Shown: positions 14,901-24,360, counted from the stretch's first letter. The stretch: DNA of 64,000 nucleotides from Enterococcus phoeniculicola ATCC BAA-412 (GCF_000407505.1 NZ_ASWE01000001.1:1113324-1177323); one strand, 5' to 3'. The notes: generated by a model from the letters alone, not told the origin. Numbers and translations: made by a program.

Positions 14901-14913
14901 AAAGAGGTGCCCC

Positions 14914-15336
14914 ATGGATAATTATTTAACCGTGAATGTGGTTACTCCAAATGGTCTTGTCTATGAGCATCATGCAGCCATTGTTGTTGCAAAAACACTA
15001 GACGGTGAAATTGGTATCTTACCACGACATGCACCGATCATTGTTCCTTTAACGATTGATGAAGTGCGAATCAAACGTGTCGACGCAGACGCCCATATTG
15101 ACTGGATTGCTGTAAACGGCGGCGTTATGGAAGTAAGAGAAAACATCGTGTCTATTATTGCAGATAGTGCAGAACGTGAGCGTGATATTGACGTCCCTCG
15201 TGCCGAGCGTGCAAAACAACGTGCTGAGAAGATGATTCAAGAAGCGAAACAAAATGATGACATAGATGAACTTAGTCGAGCAACCGTAGCACTACACCGA
15301 GCAATTAATCGTATCAATGTCTCAAAGCACACATAA
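14914..15336 (+). CDS. atpC: F1Fo ATP synthase subunit epsilon
   Basis: Last gene of the operon; couples the rotor and inhibits ATP hydrolysis. 140 residues with an N-terminal beta sandwich ([51 protein letters not shown]) and a C-terminal helical hairpin. AAAGAGGTG precedes the ATG. Confidence 0.96.
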   Translation: MDNYLTVNVVTPNGLVYEHHAAIVVAKTLDGEIGILPRHAPIIVPLTIDEVRIKRVDADAHIDWIAVNGGVMEVRENIVSIIADSAERERDIDVPRAERAKQRAEKMIQEAKQNDDIDELSRATVALHRAINRINVSKHT

Positions 15337-15340
15337 AAAA

Positions 15341-15377
15341 AACAGATGAGAAGAACTTTTTTCTCATCTGTTTTTTT
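15341..15377 (+). terminator. Terminator of the atp operon
   Basis: AACAGATGAGAA pairs with TTCTCATCTGTT around an 8-nt loop, flanked by A and T runs. It starts 5 bases after the atpC stop. Confidence 0.92.
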
Positions 15378-15472
15378 ATGTTAGTACCGAAAAACGGATA
15401 CCTTAGTAAGAAATATTATATATATGAAATAGATTTCAAACGAATTCTTTTGAACTGACATGAAAAAAGAGA

Positions 15473-15566
15473 AGGGTGGGAACAGAAATAACTCATTATC
15501 TGTGACCAACCTTTATTTAGATTTTATGAGGGTGGACTATAACTTAGATAGTTATGTCCACCCTTA
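15473..15566 (+). repeat. Composite intergenic repeat, rearranged short copy
   Basis: Holds the two modules of the repeat family in swapped order. First comes a short hairpin GGGTGGGAACAGA...TCTGTGACCAACC (15475-15511), then the palindrome module (15528-15544 with 15550-15565), whose arm reads GAGGGTGGACTATAACT. It is shorter than copies 1 and 4 because the long internal part of the hairpin is missing. The rest of the 15337-15751 gap holds the atp terminator and the promoter at 15674-15702. Confidence 0.6.
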
Positions 15567-15673
15567 TAATTTTACTTTCTAATACAAAAAAAAGAATCCA
15601 TAAAAGGGATGTTAAAAAACAAACCTAAATAATCTTTTAAAAGACTTTTAATCATCTTTTAAATGCGCAACGA

Positions 15674-15702
15674 TTTTCCTTTTCTCTTATTTGTGGTATT
15701 AT
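15674..15702 (+). promoter_or_regulatory. Promoter before the DUF1146 gene
   Basis: TTTTCC at 15674-15679, 17-bp spacer ending TGTGG (extended -10 type), TATTAT at 15697-15702. Confidence 0.6.
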
Positions 15703-15751
15703 CTATATGTTCATATTTGATACTCACAGAAGAAGAGATAAGGAGATACTT

Positions 15752-15985
15752 ATGCAAGTTTACGGAGTAGATGCGATAGTTCGCATCATTAGCCATCTAA
15801 CATTTATTTATTTGGCATTTTGGTCCTTACGTTCTCTACGGGTAGAAACATTTTTCAAAGTCATGATGCCTACTCAAGTGCGCATGGCGATTGTATTATT
15901 TTCTATTTTTTTAGGCTATACAGCCAGCAATTTTTTCTTAGAGATTATTGCGCTCTGCCGAAATTTATTTTACGTCGGCTTATAA
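15752..15985 (+). CDS. DUF1146 (YwzB-like) membrane protein
   Basis: 77 residues, two hydrophobic segments (about 12-27 and 47-66). It matches the DUF1146 family encoded between the atp operon and murA in Bacillales and Lactobacillales. The function is unknown. ATAAGGAGA precedes the ATG at 15752; an in-frame ATG at 15707 lies too close to the promoter. Probably co-transcribed with murA, 94 bases downstream. Confidence 0.85.
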   Translation: MQVYGVDAIVRIISHLTFIYLAFWSLRSLRVETFFKVMMPTQVRMAIVLFSIFLGYTASNFFLEIIALCRNLFYVGL

Positions 15986-16079
15986 GTTGAAGAAGGGGTA
16001 CTATTTTAGGACAAATAGTGCTATAATAGAAAAGATTTTGTGTGAAGTGATGCGCAAAAGAATGTGTGGAGGGGACAAA

Positions 16080-17375
16080 ATGGAACAAATTATTGTTCAA
16101 GGTGGTAATCAATTAAAAGGAACTGTAAAAATTGAAGGCGCCAAAAATGCTGTGCTACCAATCTTAGCTGCAAGTTTACTCGCTGAGGAAGGCACAACTA
16201 CTTTAAATAATGTACCAATCTTATCGGATGTTTTCACGATGAATCAAGTGATTCGTCACTTAAATGTAGATGTTAATTTTAATGAAGAATTAAAACAAGT
16301 TACTTTAGATGCTTCAAGAAAATTAGAAATTGAAGCACCCTATGAATATGTAAGCCAAATGAGAGCATCTATTGTCGTTATGGGGCCTTTATTAGCACGT
16401 AATGGTCATGCAAAAGTTGCTATGCCAGGTGGCTGTGCCATCGGTAAACGACCAATTGATTTACATTTAAAAGGGTTCCAAGCTTTAGGTGCAAAAATTA
16501 TCCAAAAAAATGGGTATATTGAAGCCATAGCGGACGAACTAATTGGAAACTCTATTTATCTCGATTTCCCAAGTGTTGGCGCAACACAGAATATTATGAT
16601 GGCTGCAGTCAAAGCAAAAGGAACTACGATTATTGAAAACGTCGCTCGTGAACCTGAAATTGTTGACCTTGCGAATATCTTAAATAAAATGGGCGCTCAT
16701 GTTTATGGAGCGGGAACAGAAACCATGCGTATTGAGGGTGTTGACCATCTACACGCAGTGCAACATTCCATTGTTCAAGATCGTATTGAAGCTGGAACGT
16801 TTATGGTTGCTGCGGCAATGACACAAGGTAATGTACTGATTGAAGATGCCATCTCTGAACATAACCGTCCATTAATCTCAAAACTAATGGAAATGGGCGT
16901 AGTTATTACAGAAGAAGAAAATGGATTACGTGTTGTTGGACCAAAAACATTGAAAGCTACTGATGTAAAAACAATGCCACATCCTGGTTTCCCTACTGAT
17001 ATGCAAGCGCAAATGACTGCTATTCAACTAGTTGCTAACGGAACAAGTGTTACAACAGAAACAGTGTTTGAAAATCGTTTCCAACATTTAGAAGAGTTGC
17101 GCAGAATGAATGCGCATGTGAAAATTGATGGAAATATCGCAATTATTGAAGGAGCGCATGAATTACAAGGGGCTGAAGTATACGCTACAGATTTACGTGC
17201 TGCTGCAGCACTGATTTTAGCAGGCCTATGTGCAAATGGACTGACTCGTGTCCGTAACTTGAAATATTTAGATCGTGGGTATTATAAATTCCATGAAAAA
17301 CTACAAAATCTAGGCGCAAACGTGGAACGTGTTGAAGAAGGAAAAGAAATTACTTCATCTGCAGTAATGGCTTAG
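16080..17375 (+). CDS. murA: UDP-N-acetylglucosamine 1-carboxyvinyltransferase
   Basis: Adds enolpyruvate from PEP to UDP-GlcNAc, the first committed step of peptidoglycan synthesis, in the cytoplasm. 431 residues. The catalytic Cys (about residue 119) is in [16 protein letters not shown], the fosfomycin target; the Lys of [10 protein letters not shown] and Arg of SQMRAS bind substrate. GGAGGGGAC at 16067-16075 sets the ATG at 16080. The position after atp and DUF1146 and before epuA is that of the main murA copy. A second murA, common in Firmicutes, is not in this window. Confidence 0.95.
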   Translation: MEQIIVQGGNQLKGTVKIEGAKNAVLPILAASLLAEEGTTTLNNVPILSDVFTMNQVIRHLNVDVNFNEELKQVTLDASRKLEIEAPYEYVSQMRASIVVMGPLLARNGHAKVAMPGGCAIGKRPIDLHLKGFQALGAKIIQKNGYIEAIADELIGNSIYLDFPSVGATQNIMMAAVKAKGTTIIENVAREPEIVDLANILNKMGAHVYGAGTETMRIEGVDHLHAVQHSIVQDRIEAGTFMVAAAMTQGNVLIEDAISEHNRPLISKLMEMGVVITEEENGLRVVGPKTLKATDVKTMPHPGFPTDMQAQMTAIQLVANGTSVTTETVFENRFQHLEELRRMNAHVKIDGNIAIIEGAHELQGAEVYATDLRAAAALILAGLCANGLTRVRNLKYLDRGYYKFHEKLQNLGANVERVEEGKEITSSAVMA

Positions 17376-17392
17376 TTTAAGGAGGCGTATCA

Positions 17393-17569
17393 ATGAGTGC
17401 TACTCGCTATATTTTAATTACACTGCTTAAAATTGTAGTGGTCATTTTGTTGGTCATGCTTCTCTTTATTATTGGAATGATGATTGGCTATGGTGTTATT
17501 GGTGGAGGAAAACCTTTCTCTGTCTTTAGCCATGACCTTTGGAATCACATCTATACCTTTTTTAAATAA
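17393..17569 (+). CDS. epuA: EpuA-type small membrane protein
   Basis: A 58-residue ORF: MSATRYILITLLK, a 20-25 residue hydrophobic helix, then GYGVIGGGKPFSVFSHDLW. This is the pattern of the EpuA family, often labelled DNA-directed RNA polymerase subunit beta. It sits directly after murA, as epuA does in streptococci. AAGGAGG at 17379-17385 is well placed. Whether it acts on RNA polymerase or at the membrane is not settled. Confidence 0.85.
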   Translation: MSATRYILITLLKIVVVILLVMLLFIIGMMIGYGVIGGGKPFSVFSHDLWNHIYTFFK

Positions 17570-17577
17570 GAACTAGA

Positions 17578-17621
17578 AGAGACAGAGCTGAAAACAAACG
17601 TTGGCGTTCTTGTCTCTTTTT
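17578..17621 (+). terminator. Terminator after murA-epuA
   Basis: AGAGACA at 17578-17584 pairs with TGTCTCT at 17611-17617, followed by TTTT. The loop is long (26 nt). Confidence 0.6.
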
Positions 17622-17649
17622 CTATAAATGAAAAGTAGGGATTGAATAA

Positions 17650-17928
17650 ATGAAAAAACTATTAATTGGATTCGTAAAGTTTTATCAAAAATATATTTCT
17701 CCTGCGTTTCCACCGAGCTGTCGTTACTACCCTACATGTTCTGGTTATATGATTCAAGCAATTACTGTACATGGGGCGTTTAAAGGGACACTCATGGGAA
17801 CTTCCCGAATCTTACGATGCCATCCCTTTGTAAAAGGCGGTTTGGACTATGTGCCTAAAACATTTAGTTTAAAACGAAACACTAAGGATAAAGTACAGCC
17901 AACATACACCTATAGGAGAGAAAAATGA
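17650..17928 (+). CDS. yidD: Membrane protein insertion efficiency factor YidD
   Basis: 92 residues. The family signature is complete: [27 protein letters not shown] with its paired Cys, and [17 protein letters not shown]. Thought to assist YidC/Sec in inserting inner-membrane proteins from the cytoplasmic face. Its stop overlaps the next start (ATGA), so the GNAT gene downstream is co-translated. Confidence 0.95.
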   Translation: MKKLLIGFVKFYQKYISPAFPPSCRYYPTCSGYMIQAITVHGAFKGTLMGTSRILRCHPFVKGGLDYVPKTFSLKRNTKDKVQPTYTYRREK

Positions 17929-18380
17929 TTCGTCCATTACAACCTAATGAAGAGCTTCCGTGGGACTTATTGCTGGATGCTGACCCGGAAAAAGAAATAG
18001 TTGATGGATATATCCATCAATCAGAAATTGGTATTCTTGAGAGGGATAACAAAATCGTCGGCTGTATCGTCTTTCAAATACGGTCAAATGAAGCAGAGCT
18101 AATGAATGTCGCTGTTGACTCAAACTATCAAAAACAAGGATTAGGCGCAGCGCTTGTTGAGTATGCACTCAAAGAAATTGGAGAGAAGAAACCATTCACA
18201 CCTTTTTCTGTTCTTGTAAAGACTGGAAATAGTACTCTACCCGCATTAGCCCTTTACAAAAGTCAGGGATTTAAAGAGATACAACAAATAAAAGATTACT
18301 TTTTGACTCATTATAGCGAACCTATTTATGAAGAAGGAATGTTGTTAACCGATCAAATCATTCTTAGTCAAATTATATAG
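17925..18380 (+). CDS. GNAT family N-acetyltransferase
   Basis: 151 residues. The acetyl-CoA binding core reads [26 protein letters not shown] (Q-x-x-G-x-G/A type), and [11 protein letters not shown] is the C-terminal GNAT strand. It overlaps yidD by 4 bases. The substrate is unknown. Confidence 0.85.
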   Translation: MIRPLQPNEELPWDLLLDADPEKEIVDGYIHQSEIGILERDNKIVGCIVFQIRSNEAELMNVAVDSNYQKQGLGAALVEYALKEIGEKKPFTPFSVLVKTGNSTLPALALYKSQGFKEIQQIKDYFLTHYSEPIYEEGMLLTDQIILSQII

Positions 18381-18415
18381 GAATAGATAAATATAATCGA
18401 ATGTATATATTTTTT

Positions 18416-18442
18416 AAAGAGCTCATTGAAAGCTCTTTTTTT
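18416..18442 (+). terminator. Terminator of yidD-GNAT
   Basis: AAAGAGCT at 18416-18423 pairs with AGCTCTTT at 18431-18438, followed by a T run. Confidence 0.85.
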
Positions 18443-18497
18443 ATATCGTACAATAGAGGAGAACCATTATGAAAATGACTTATTGGAGGCTCTTATT

Positions 18498-19370
18498 ATG
18501 GGATTATTAGTATTTGATTTTGGTGGATCAGCTGTAAAATATGGGTACTGGAATGGAAAAGCTCTGGAAAGTAAAAATCAATTTCCCACTCCTGCTACAT
18601 GGGAAGAAATGAAAGTCAGCTTAAAGAATGTTGCAGATCAAATGGCTCAGCCATTCGATGGTATTGGAATTAGTGCACCAGGAGTGGTAAATGTTCACGC
18701 ACAAAAAATCGAAGGAATTAGTGCGATTCCATACATTCATGGATTCGATATTTTTGGTGAGCTACGCGAACTGTTCGGTCTACCAGTTACAATTGAAAAT
18801 GATGCAAACTGCGCAGGAATGGCTGAATTTTATCAAGGAGCAGCTAAAGGATATAAAGATGTTGCCTTTGTTGTAATTGGCACAGGAGTGGGTGGTGCAC
18901 TATTTACAAATGGGCAAATTTCTAAAGGAGCACATTTATACGGTGGAGAATTTGGCTTAATGTTCTTAAACGGCGGACAAACATTTAGTGTATTAGGAAC
19001 TGCTGTACAAATGGCTTGGCGCTATTGTGAACGAAAAGGACTTGAAAAAACTGCCTTCTCTGGAAAAGAAGTATTTGAGTTTGCTGAAGCAGGCGATGTT
19101 TTAGCACAAGAAGAAGTGGAAAATTTTTATGAATATCTGACTCAAGGATTATTTAGTATCCAATTTGCATTTGACCCAGAAATCATTGTTCTAGGTGGAG
19201 GTATTTCATCAAAAGATGGATTACTAGATGAGATAAACAAACGAATGGCTGAAAAATTGGCGATCTATGAGCTAAATGATTTTGTACCTAAGATTGTTTT
19301 ATGTGAGTATCGCAATGATGCAAATCTTGTTGGGGCAGCAGCAAATTATGTTGCTCAGATAAACAACTAG
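18498..19370 (+). CDS. ROK family sugar kinase-like protein
   Basis: 290 residues. The ASKHA phosphate-binding loop is LLVFDFGGSAVKYGYW at the start; GIGISAPGVVN, ENDANCAGMAEF and VIGTGVGGALF follow, with ILGGGIS near the C-terminus. The Cys-x-Cys-G-x-x-G-Cys zinc motif found in glucokinases and NagC-type repressors is absent; only GGEFGLMFLNGG occupies that region. There is no HTH domain, so it should be a kinase (beta-glucoside or other sugar) rather than a repressor. The ATG at 18498 has TTGGAGG upstream. Confidence 0.85.
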   Translation: MGLLVFDFGGSAVKYGYWNGKALESKNQFPTPATWEEMKVSLKNVADQMAQPFDGIGISAPGVVNVHAQKIEGISAIPYIHGFDIFGELRELFGLPVTIENDANCAGMAEFYQGAAKGYKDVAFVVIGTGVGGALFTNGQISKGAHLYGGEFGLMFLNGGQTFSVLGTAVQMAWRYCERKGLEKTAFSGKEVFEFAEAGDVLAQEEVENFYEYLTQGLFSIQFAFDPEIIVLGGGISSKDGLLDEINKRMAEKLAIYELNDFVPKIVLCEYRNDANLVGAAANYVAQINN

Positions 19371-19389
19371 CTTTATTTCGGAAGTCTAA

Positions 19390-19446
19390 AACGTAATGAA
19401 AGAGCTTTCCTTTAAGAAGAGGAGAGACGTTCATTGCGTTTTTTTA
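19390..19446 (+). terminator. Terminator of the ROK gene
   Basis: AACGTAATGAA at 19390-19400 pairs with TTCATTGCGTT at 19430-19440 (one G-U), followed by a T run. Confidence 0.85.
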
Positions 19447-19577
19447 TTTTCGAAAAGAATATGTAAAAAAAAAATTATTTTACTGGAATTCTTTGTATGC
19501 GCTTCATTCACTTATTAAATATAACTTTTTAAAAATAAGAAAAATGATTATTTTATTTGAATTAACAGAATTATAGA

Positions 19578-19592
19578 AATTTTCTGATAATT
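19578..19592 (+). promoter_or_regulatory. CodY-like box upstream of the liv operon
   Basis: AATTTTCTGATAATT differs at one position from the CodY consensus AATTTTCWGAAAATT. It ends 2 bases before the -35 hexamer of the liv promoter. A weaker match, AATTAACAGAATTAT, lies at 19560-19574. CodY represses amino acid uptake genes when branched-chain amino acids and GTP are plentiful. Confidence 0.75.
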
Positions 19593-19594
19593 CA

Positions 19595-19623
19595 TTGACA
19601 ACCATTTTATTTTTCAGTATATT
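19595..19623 (+). promoter_or_regulatory. Promoter of the liv operon
   Basis: TTGACA (consensus) at 19595-19600, 17-bp spacer, TATATT at 19618-19623; 40 bases before livJ. Confidence 0.85.
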
Positions 19624-19663
19624 GATATACATATCTTAGAAAGATGCATGAGGGGGAAATAAA

Positions 19664-20833
19664 ATGAAGAAAAAATTTACGTTTTTGTTTGCAAGTATGT
19701 TTTTACTATCTGCTTGTGGTGCAGGAGGAGCAGCTGGTCCCAAAAATTCGGGGAATACAGCGAGTGGTGAAACAATTAAAATCGGGATGAACATGGAGCT
19801 TTCTGGTGGCGTAGCAGCTTACGGGAATGCGGAAAAAGAAGGAATTGACTTAGCGGTTGAAGAAATCAACGACGCAGGTGGAATTCTAGGGAAAAAAATT
19901 GAATTAATTGAAAAAGACAACAAATCAGATAATAATGAAGCGGCTTCTATTGCTGCAAACTTAACGACAAATGATAAAGTGGTTGCTGTCGTAGGACCTG
20001 CTACTTCTGGAGCGGTAAAAGCAAGTGTTCCAAACATGACGAAAGCAGCAGTTCCAGTTATCACTCCTTCTGCAACAGATGATGCTATCACTGTACAAAA
20101 TGATGCAGTTCAAGAATTCATCTTCCGCGTTTGTTTCCAGGATAGCTTTCAAGGAGTCATCTTGGCAAAATATGCTCAGGATAACTTAAAAGCAGATAAA
20201 GCGGTGATTATCGGTGATAATTCAAGTGATTATGCCATCGGATTAACCAAAGCCTTTAAAGAGACTTATAAAGGAACGATTGTAAAAGAAGAAAACTTTG
20301 TAGCAGGTGATAAAGATTATCAAGCAATCTTAACAAAAATTAAGAATGAAGATTTCGATGTCATTTACATCCCTGGTTACTATACAGAAGCAGGATTAAT
20401 TATCAAACAAGCACGTGAAATGGGCATCAAGCAACCAATTATTGGTGCTGACGGTTTTGGAGATGAAAAGCTTGTAGAAACAGCAGGAGCAGAAAATGTA
20501 TCAAACGTCTTTTATACTGGTCACTTCTCAACAGAAGCTCCAGCAACAGACAAGGTTACACCTTTTGTAGAATCGTTCTCTAAAAAATATGGAAAACAGC
20601 CTTCTGCTTTTAACGCACTTGGCTACGATTCAGTCTATATGTTAAAACAAGCGATTGAAGATGCAGACTCAGCTGATTCAGCGAAGATTACTGAAGCACT
20701 AGCAAAGATTAAAGGATTTGTCGGAGTAACAGGAGAAATGTCTATGGATAAAAATCATAATCCAGAAAAATCTGCGGTTGTGTTAGGTTTGACAGATGGA
20801 AAAGAAACGTCTGCTGAAACAGTCAATCCTTAA
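19664..20833 (+). CDS. livJ: Branched-chain amino acid ABC transporter, binding lipoprotein
   Basis: 389 residues. A lipoprotein signal ends LLSACGAGG with the lipid-bearing Cys at residue 18. The mature part is a periplasmic-binding-protein type I fold of the leucine/isoleucine/valine class (IKIGMNMELSGGVAAYGNAEKEGIDLAVEEINDAGGILG). It is anchored on the outer membrane face and hands amino acids to LivHM. AGGGGGA precedes the ATG. The gene is separated from livH by a long hairpin, which would allow more binding protein than permease. Confidence 0.93.
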   Translation: MKKKFTFLFASMFLLSACGAGGAAGPKNSGNTASGETIKIGMNMELSGGVAAYGNAEKEGIDLAVEEINDAGGILGKKIELIEKDNKSDNNEAASIAANLTTNDKVVAVVGPATSGAVKASVPNMTKAAVPVITPSATDDAITVQNDAVQEFIFRVCFQDSFQGVILAKYAQDNLKADKAVIIGDNSSDYAIGLTKAFKETYKGTIVKEENFVAGDKDYQAILTKIKNEDFDVIYIPGYYTEAGLIIKQAREMGIKQPIIGADGFGDEKLVETAGAENVSNVFYTGHFSTEAPATDKVTPFVESFSKKYGKQPSAFNALGYDSVYMLKQAIEDADSADSAKITEALAKIKGFVGVTGEMSMDKNHNPEKSAVVLGLTDGKETSAETVNP

Positions 20834-20864
20834 TCGTTAACATTTAAGAGATCAAAAAAAGTCC

Positions 20865-20940
20865 GCAGGGAAACTATTTAAAATAGTATGCAGGAGTCTG
20901 GAACCTAACTCTTTGAGTGGTGTTTCGGACTCTTTCCCCC
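20865..20940 (+). terminator. Hairpin (partial terminator) between livJ and livH
   Basis: GAGTCTGGAAC at 20895-20905 pairs with GTTTCGGACTC at 20923-20933 (G-U pairs allowed), with ACTC/GAGT pairs in the loop, followed by a pyrimidine run TTTCCCCCTT. A smaller AACTATTT/AAATAGT hairpin lies in front. The transporter genes follow without another promoter that I can see, so this is probably a leaky terminator. Confidence 0.6.
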
Positions 20941-21029
20941 TTAATAAACAGTGAAAATAAACGTGAATTTTTTTGGGGTTTCCCCACTATTACGTAATGA
21001 ATACGAAAAAAACATTGGAAGTGATCACA

Positions 21030-21908
21030 ATGGAACTTATTTTACAACAATTAATCAATGGTCTATTTCTCGGCAGCATCTATGCGCTAATGGCATTGGG
21101 CTATACGATGGTATATGGCATTATCAAATTAATCAATTTTGCTCACGGTGAAATCTATATGATTGGTAGCTTCATCGGCTATTATTTGATCAATCAATTG
21201 GAGATGGGATTCTTCCCGGCACTCATTTTATCAATGGCATTAAGTGCAATTGTTGGTGTAACAATTGAATTTTTAGCCTATCGGCCGTTACGTAAGTCAA
21301 CTAGGATTGCTGCATTGATTACAGCAATTGGTGTTTCTTTCTTTCTTCAAAACGTGATGATTTATTTCTTTAGCTCAGATACACGCGCCTTTCCTCAAGC
21401 CATTCAACGACAAACCTATGATTTAGGTATTATAGAAGTGAGTAACATTCAGTTGTTAATTTTAGGTATCTCATTGAGCTTAATGATTCTCTTACAGATA
21501 ATTGTAAAAAAGACAAAAATGGGAAAAGCGATGAGGGCAGTCAGTGTTGACGCAGATGCTGCGCAATTAATGGGAATCAATGTTAATCGGACAATTTCAT
21601 TTACTTTTGCTTTAGGTTCTGCATTAGCGGCAGCTGGAGGGATGCTCATCGGACTTTACTACAATTCGATAGATCCGATGATGGGCGTCGTTCCAGGGCT
21701 TAAATCGTTTGTTGCGGCTGTTTTAGGAGGGATTGGTATTATCCCTGGTGCAGCACTTGGCGGCTTTGTTATTGGTCTAATTGAGACAATTACCACAGCA
21801 ATCGGATTTTCAGATTATAAGGATGCGGTTGTTTACGGTGTACTGATTCTTATCTTATTGATTAGACCTGCTGGGATTCTAGGAAAAAATCTAAAAGAGA
21901 AAGTGTAG
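21030..21908 (+). CDS. livH: Branched-chain amino acid ABC transporter permease LivH
   Basis: 292 residues, about eight membrane segments. The N-terminus MELILQQLINGLFLGSIYALMALGYTMVYGI is typical of LivH; AAVLGGIGIIPGAALGGFVIGL is the cytoplasmic-loop signature. Start ATG at 21030, with GGAAGTGA in front. It pairs with LivM in the membrane. Confidence 0.93.
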   Translation: MELILQQLINGLFLGSIYALMALGYTMVYGIIKLINFAHGEIYMIGSFIGYYLINQLEMGFFPALILSMALSAIVGVTIEFLAYRPLRKSTRIAALITAIGVSFFLQNVMIYFFSSDTRAFPQAIQRQTYDLGIIEVSNIQLLILGISLSLMILLQIIVKKTKMGKAMRAVSVDADAAQLMGINVNRTISFTFALGSALAAAGGMLIGLYYNSIDPMMGVVPGLKSFVAAVLGGIGIIPGAALGGFVIGLIETITTAIGFSDYKDAVVYGVLILILLIRPAGILGKNLKEKV

Positions 21909-21918
21909 GTGGACAACC

Positions 21919-22896
21919 ATGAAAAAAAATCTAAAATTTAATCTTGTCTGGTTGGCCATTGCCGCTGGTCTTTATGGAATTTTATATGCATTGTACAGTG
22001 CAGGAGTCATTAGTTTTTTTACTGATTTTATTTTAGTAAGTATTGGAATAAATATTATTTTAGCAACTGGATTGAATTTAATTATCGGCTTCTCCGGACA
22101 GTTTTCGCTAGGTCATGCGGGATTCATGGCGATTGGTGCATACAGTGCGGCAATTATGAGTGTCAAAAATCCAACGATGGGCGGATTTTTCTCTGGTCTA
22201 GTCTTAGGAATCTTTTTATCTGGGCTTGTTGCCTTGATTGTTGGTATTCCAACGCTTCGTTTAAAAGGAGACTACCTTGCAATTGCCACATTAGGAGTTG
22301 CTGAAATTATTCGAATTTTAATCGTCAATCTACGTGATATTACAAATGGTCCTTCAGGGATTTTTGGTATTCCGCCATTTGCAAACTGGTCGATGGTGTT
22401 TGGATTTGTTGTTGTAACGACACTCGTGATTGTTAATTTCCTTCATAGTGGACCCGGTCGCGCAACAATGGCAATCCGGGAAGATGAGATTGCAGCAGAG
22501 TCTATGGGCGTAAACACAACCAAATACAAGGTGATTGCCTTTATGATTGGCGCCATGACTGCAAGTATTGCGGGGTCTTTATCCGCAAGTTATATTCAGT
22601 CCATTGCTCCCAAGGATTTTGGTTTTATGAAGTCTATTGATATTTTAATTATCGTGGTATTTGGCGGAATCGGAAGCATCACAGGTACGTTCGTTGCTGC
22701 AATCGTTCTGGGTGTCTTAAATATGTTCTTACAAGATTTTGGTGCCCTTCGTATGATTATCTATGCATTAGCATTAATCATCATTATGATTTTCAAACCC
22801 GGCGGCTTACTTGGTACGTGGGAATTTTCTGTAAAACGTATCTTTGAAAAATTTGGAAAAAAGGAGGACGATTCTGATGCCTCTATTGGACGTTAA
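21919..22896 (+). CDS. livM: Branched-chain amino acid ABC transporter permease LivM
   Basis: 325 residues, multi-pass. LNLIIGFSGQFSLGHAGFMAIGAY and VVFGGIGSITGTFVAAIVLGVL are LivM hallmarks. It starts 10 bases after livH, and its end overlaps livG by 20 bases. Confidence 0.93.
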   Translation: MKKNLKFNLVWLAIAAGLYGILYALYSAGVISFFTDFILVSIGINIILATGLNLIIGFSGQFSLGHAGFMAIGAYSAAIMSVKNPTMGGFFSGLVLGIFLSGLVALIVGIPTLRLKGDYLAIATLGVAEIIRILIVNLRDITNGPSGIFGIPPFANWSMVFGFVVVTTLVIVNFLHSGPGRATMAIREDEIAAESMGVNTTKYKVIAFMIGAMTASIAGSLSASYIQSIAPKDFGFMKSIDILIIVVFGGIGSITGTFVAAIVLGVLNMFLQDFGALRMIIYALALIIIMIFKPGGLLGTWEFSVKRIFEKFGKKEDDSDASIGR

Positions 22897-23653
22897 AAAC
22901 TTAACAAAAAACTTTGGTGGGCTTGCTGCCGTATCCAATGTAAATATTCAGTTAGAATCAAATGAGTTAATTGGCCTGATTGGACCCAATGGGGCAGGGA
23001 AAACCACCTTATTTAATTTACTAACTGGCGTTTATGAACCTAGTGAAGGGGATGTGCTTTTTGACGCATTAGGAAAAACACATCGGCTTAATGGAGAAAA
23101 GCCTTATAAAATTGCTGATTTAGGTCTTAGTCGAACTTTTCAAAATATTCGTCTGTTTAAAGATTTAACCGTGATGGACAATGTTTTGATTGCAATGAAT
23201 AGTAAAAATAAAGAAAGTCTGCTTTCAAGTATTCTGCGTTTTCCAAGCTTTTACAAAAAAGAAGAGACCATGCAAAAAAAGGTCATTGAGCTGTTAGCCA
23301 TCTTCGGGATGGAAGAAAAAGCACAGACTTTAGCGAAGAATTTACCCTATGGAGAACAGCGACGTTTAGAAATTGTTCGAGCACTGGCAACACAGCCAAA
23401 AATTCTCTTTTTAGATGAACCGGCTGCTGGGATGAATCCGCAAGAAACAGCGGAATTAACTGAGCTTATCAGAAAAATACAGGCAGAATTTCAAATTACA
23501 ATTCTCCTTATCGAACACGATATGAGCTTAGTGATGGAAGTCTGTGAACGAATTTACGTGTTAGAATATGGACGGGTCATTGCAGAAGGGCAACCAGAGG
23601 AAATTAAAAACAATCCTCGAGTAATCGAAGCCTATCTTGGAGGTGAGCTATAA
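22877..23653 (+). CDS. livG: Branched-chain amino acid ABC transporter ATPase LivG
   Basis: 258 residues. Walker A GPNGAGKTTLF, ABC signature LPYGEQRRLEI, Walker B ILFLDEPAAGMNP, switch His in LIEHDMSLVM. The start ATG at 22877 follows AAGGAGG inside the end of livM. Its stop overlaps the livF start by one base. Confidence 0.95.
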   Translation: MPLLDVKNLTKNFGGLAAVSNVNIQLESNELIGLIGPNGAGKTTLFNLLTGVYEPSEGDVLFDALGKTHRLNGEKPYKIADLGLSRTFQNIRLFKDLTVMDNVLIAMNSKNKESLLSSILRFPSFYKKEETMQKKVIELLAIFGMEEKAQTLAKNLPYGEQRRLEIVRALATQPKILFLDEPAAGMNPQETAELTELIRKIQAEFQITILLIEHDMSLVMEVCERIYVLEYGRVIAEGQPEEIKNNPRVIEAYLGGEL

Positions 23654-24357
23654 TGCTGCGTGTACAAAATTTATCGGTTCACTATGGAATGATTCAAGCA
23701 GTGCGAGAAGTTAATTTTGAAGTGAATCAAGGTGAAATTGTCTCATTAATCGGGGCAAACGGTGCAGGAAAAACAACGATTCTCCGAACAATTTCTGGGC
23801 TTATTCGTCCTTCAAAAGGAAGTATTACCTTTGAAGGAAACGAGATTCAAAAAACTGTTCCACAAAAAATTGTTGCTTCTGGTCTCTCTCAGGTACCAGA
23901 AGGACGTCATATTTTTCCTGGTCTAACCGTTCAGGAAAATTTAGAGATGGGGGCTTTTTTACGAAAAGATTCTTCAGAAATGAAAGCTGACTATGAACAA
24001 ATCTTCAAAAAATTTCCTATTCTAGCTGAACGAAAAACGCAGGATGCAGCAACACTTTCAGGTGGGGAGCAACAGATGCTTGCTATGGGACGTGCGCTCA
24101 TGTCTAAACCGAAATTATTGCTGCTAGATGAGCCTTCTATGGGACTAGCGCCCATTTTTATTAAAGAAATTTTTACAATTATTCAAGAAATCCAACAACA
24201 AGGAACTACTGTTTTACTAATTGAACAAAATGCAAAAATGGCTTTATCGATCGCTAATAGAGGGTATGTCTTGGAAACTGGCAACATTGTTCTTGAAGGA
24301 ACAGGCGCTGAGTTATTAGCAAGTGAAGAAGTTAAAAAAGCTTATTTAGGAGGGTAA
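23653..24357 (+). CDS. livF: Branched-chain amino acid ABC transporter ATPase LivF
   Basis: 234 residues. Walker A GANGAGKTTIL, signature LSGGEQQML, Walker B LLLLDEPSMGLAP, followed by LIEQNAKMAL, the Gln/Asn variant of the switch region typical of LivF. Couples ATP hydrolysis to uptake together with LivG. Confidence 0.95.
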   Translation: MLRVQNLSVHYGMIQAVREVNFEVNQGEIVSLIGANGAGKTTILRTISGLIRPSKGSITFEGNEIQKTVPQKIVASGLSQVPEGRHIFPGLTVQENLEMGAFLRKDSSEMKADYEQIFKKFPILAERKTQDAATLSGGEQQMLAMGRALMSKPKLLLLDEPSMGLAPIFIKEIFTIIQEIQQQGTTVLLIEQNAKMALSIANRGYVLETGNIVLEGTGAELLASEEVKKAYLGG

Positions 24358-24360
24358 TTC

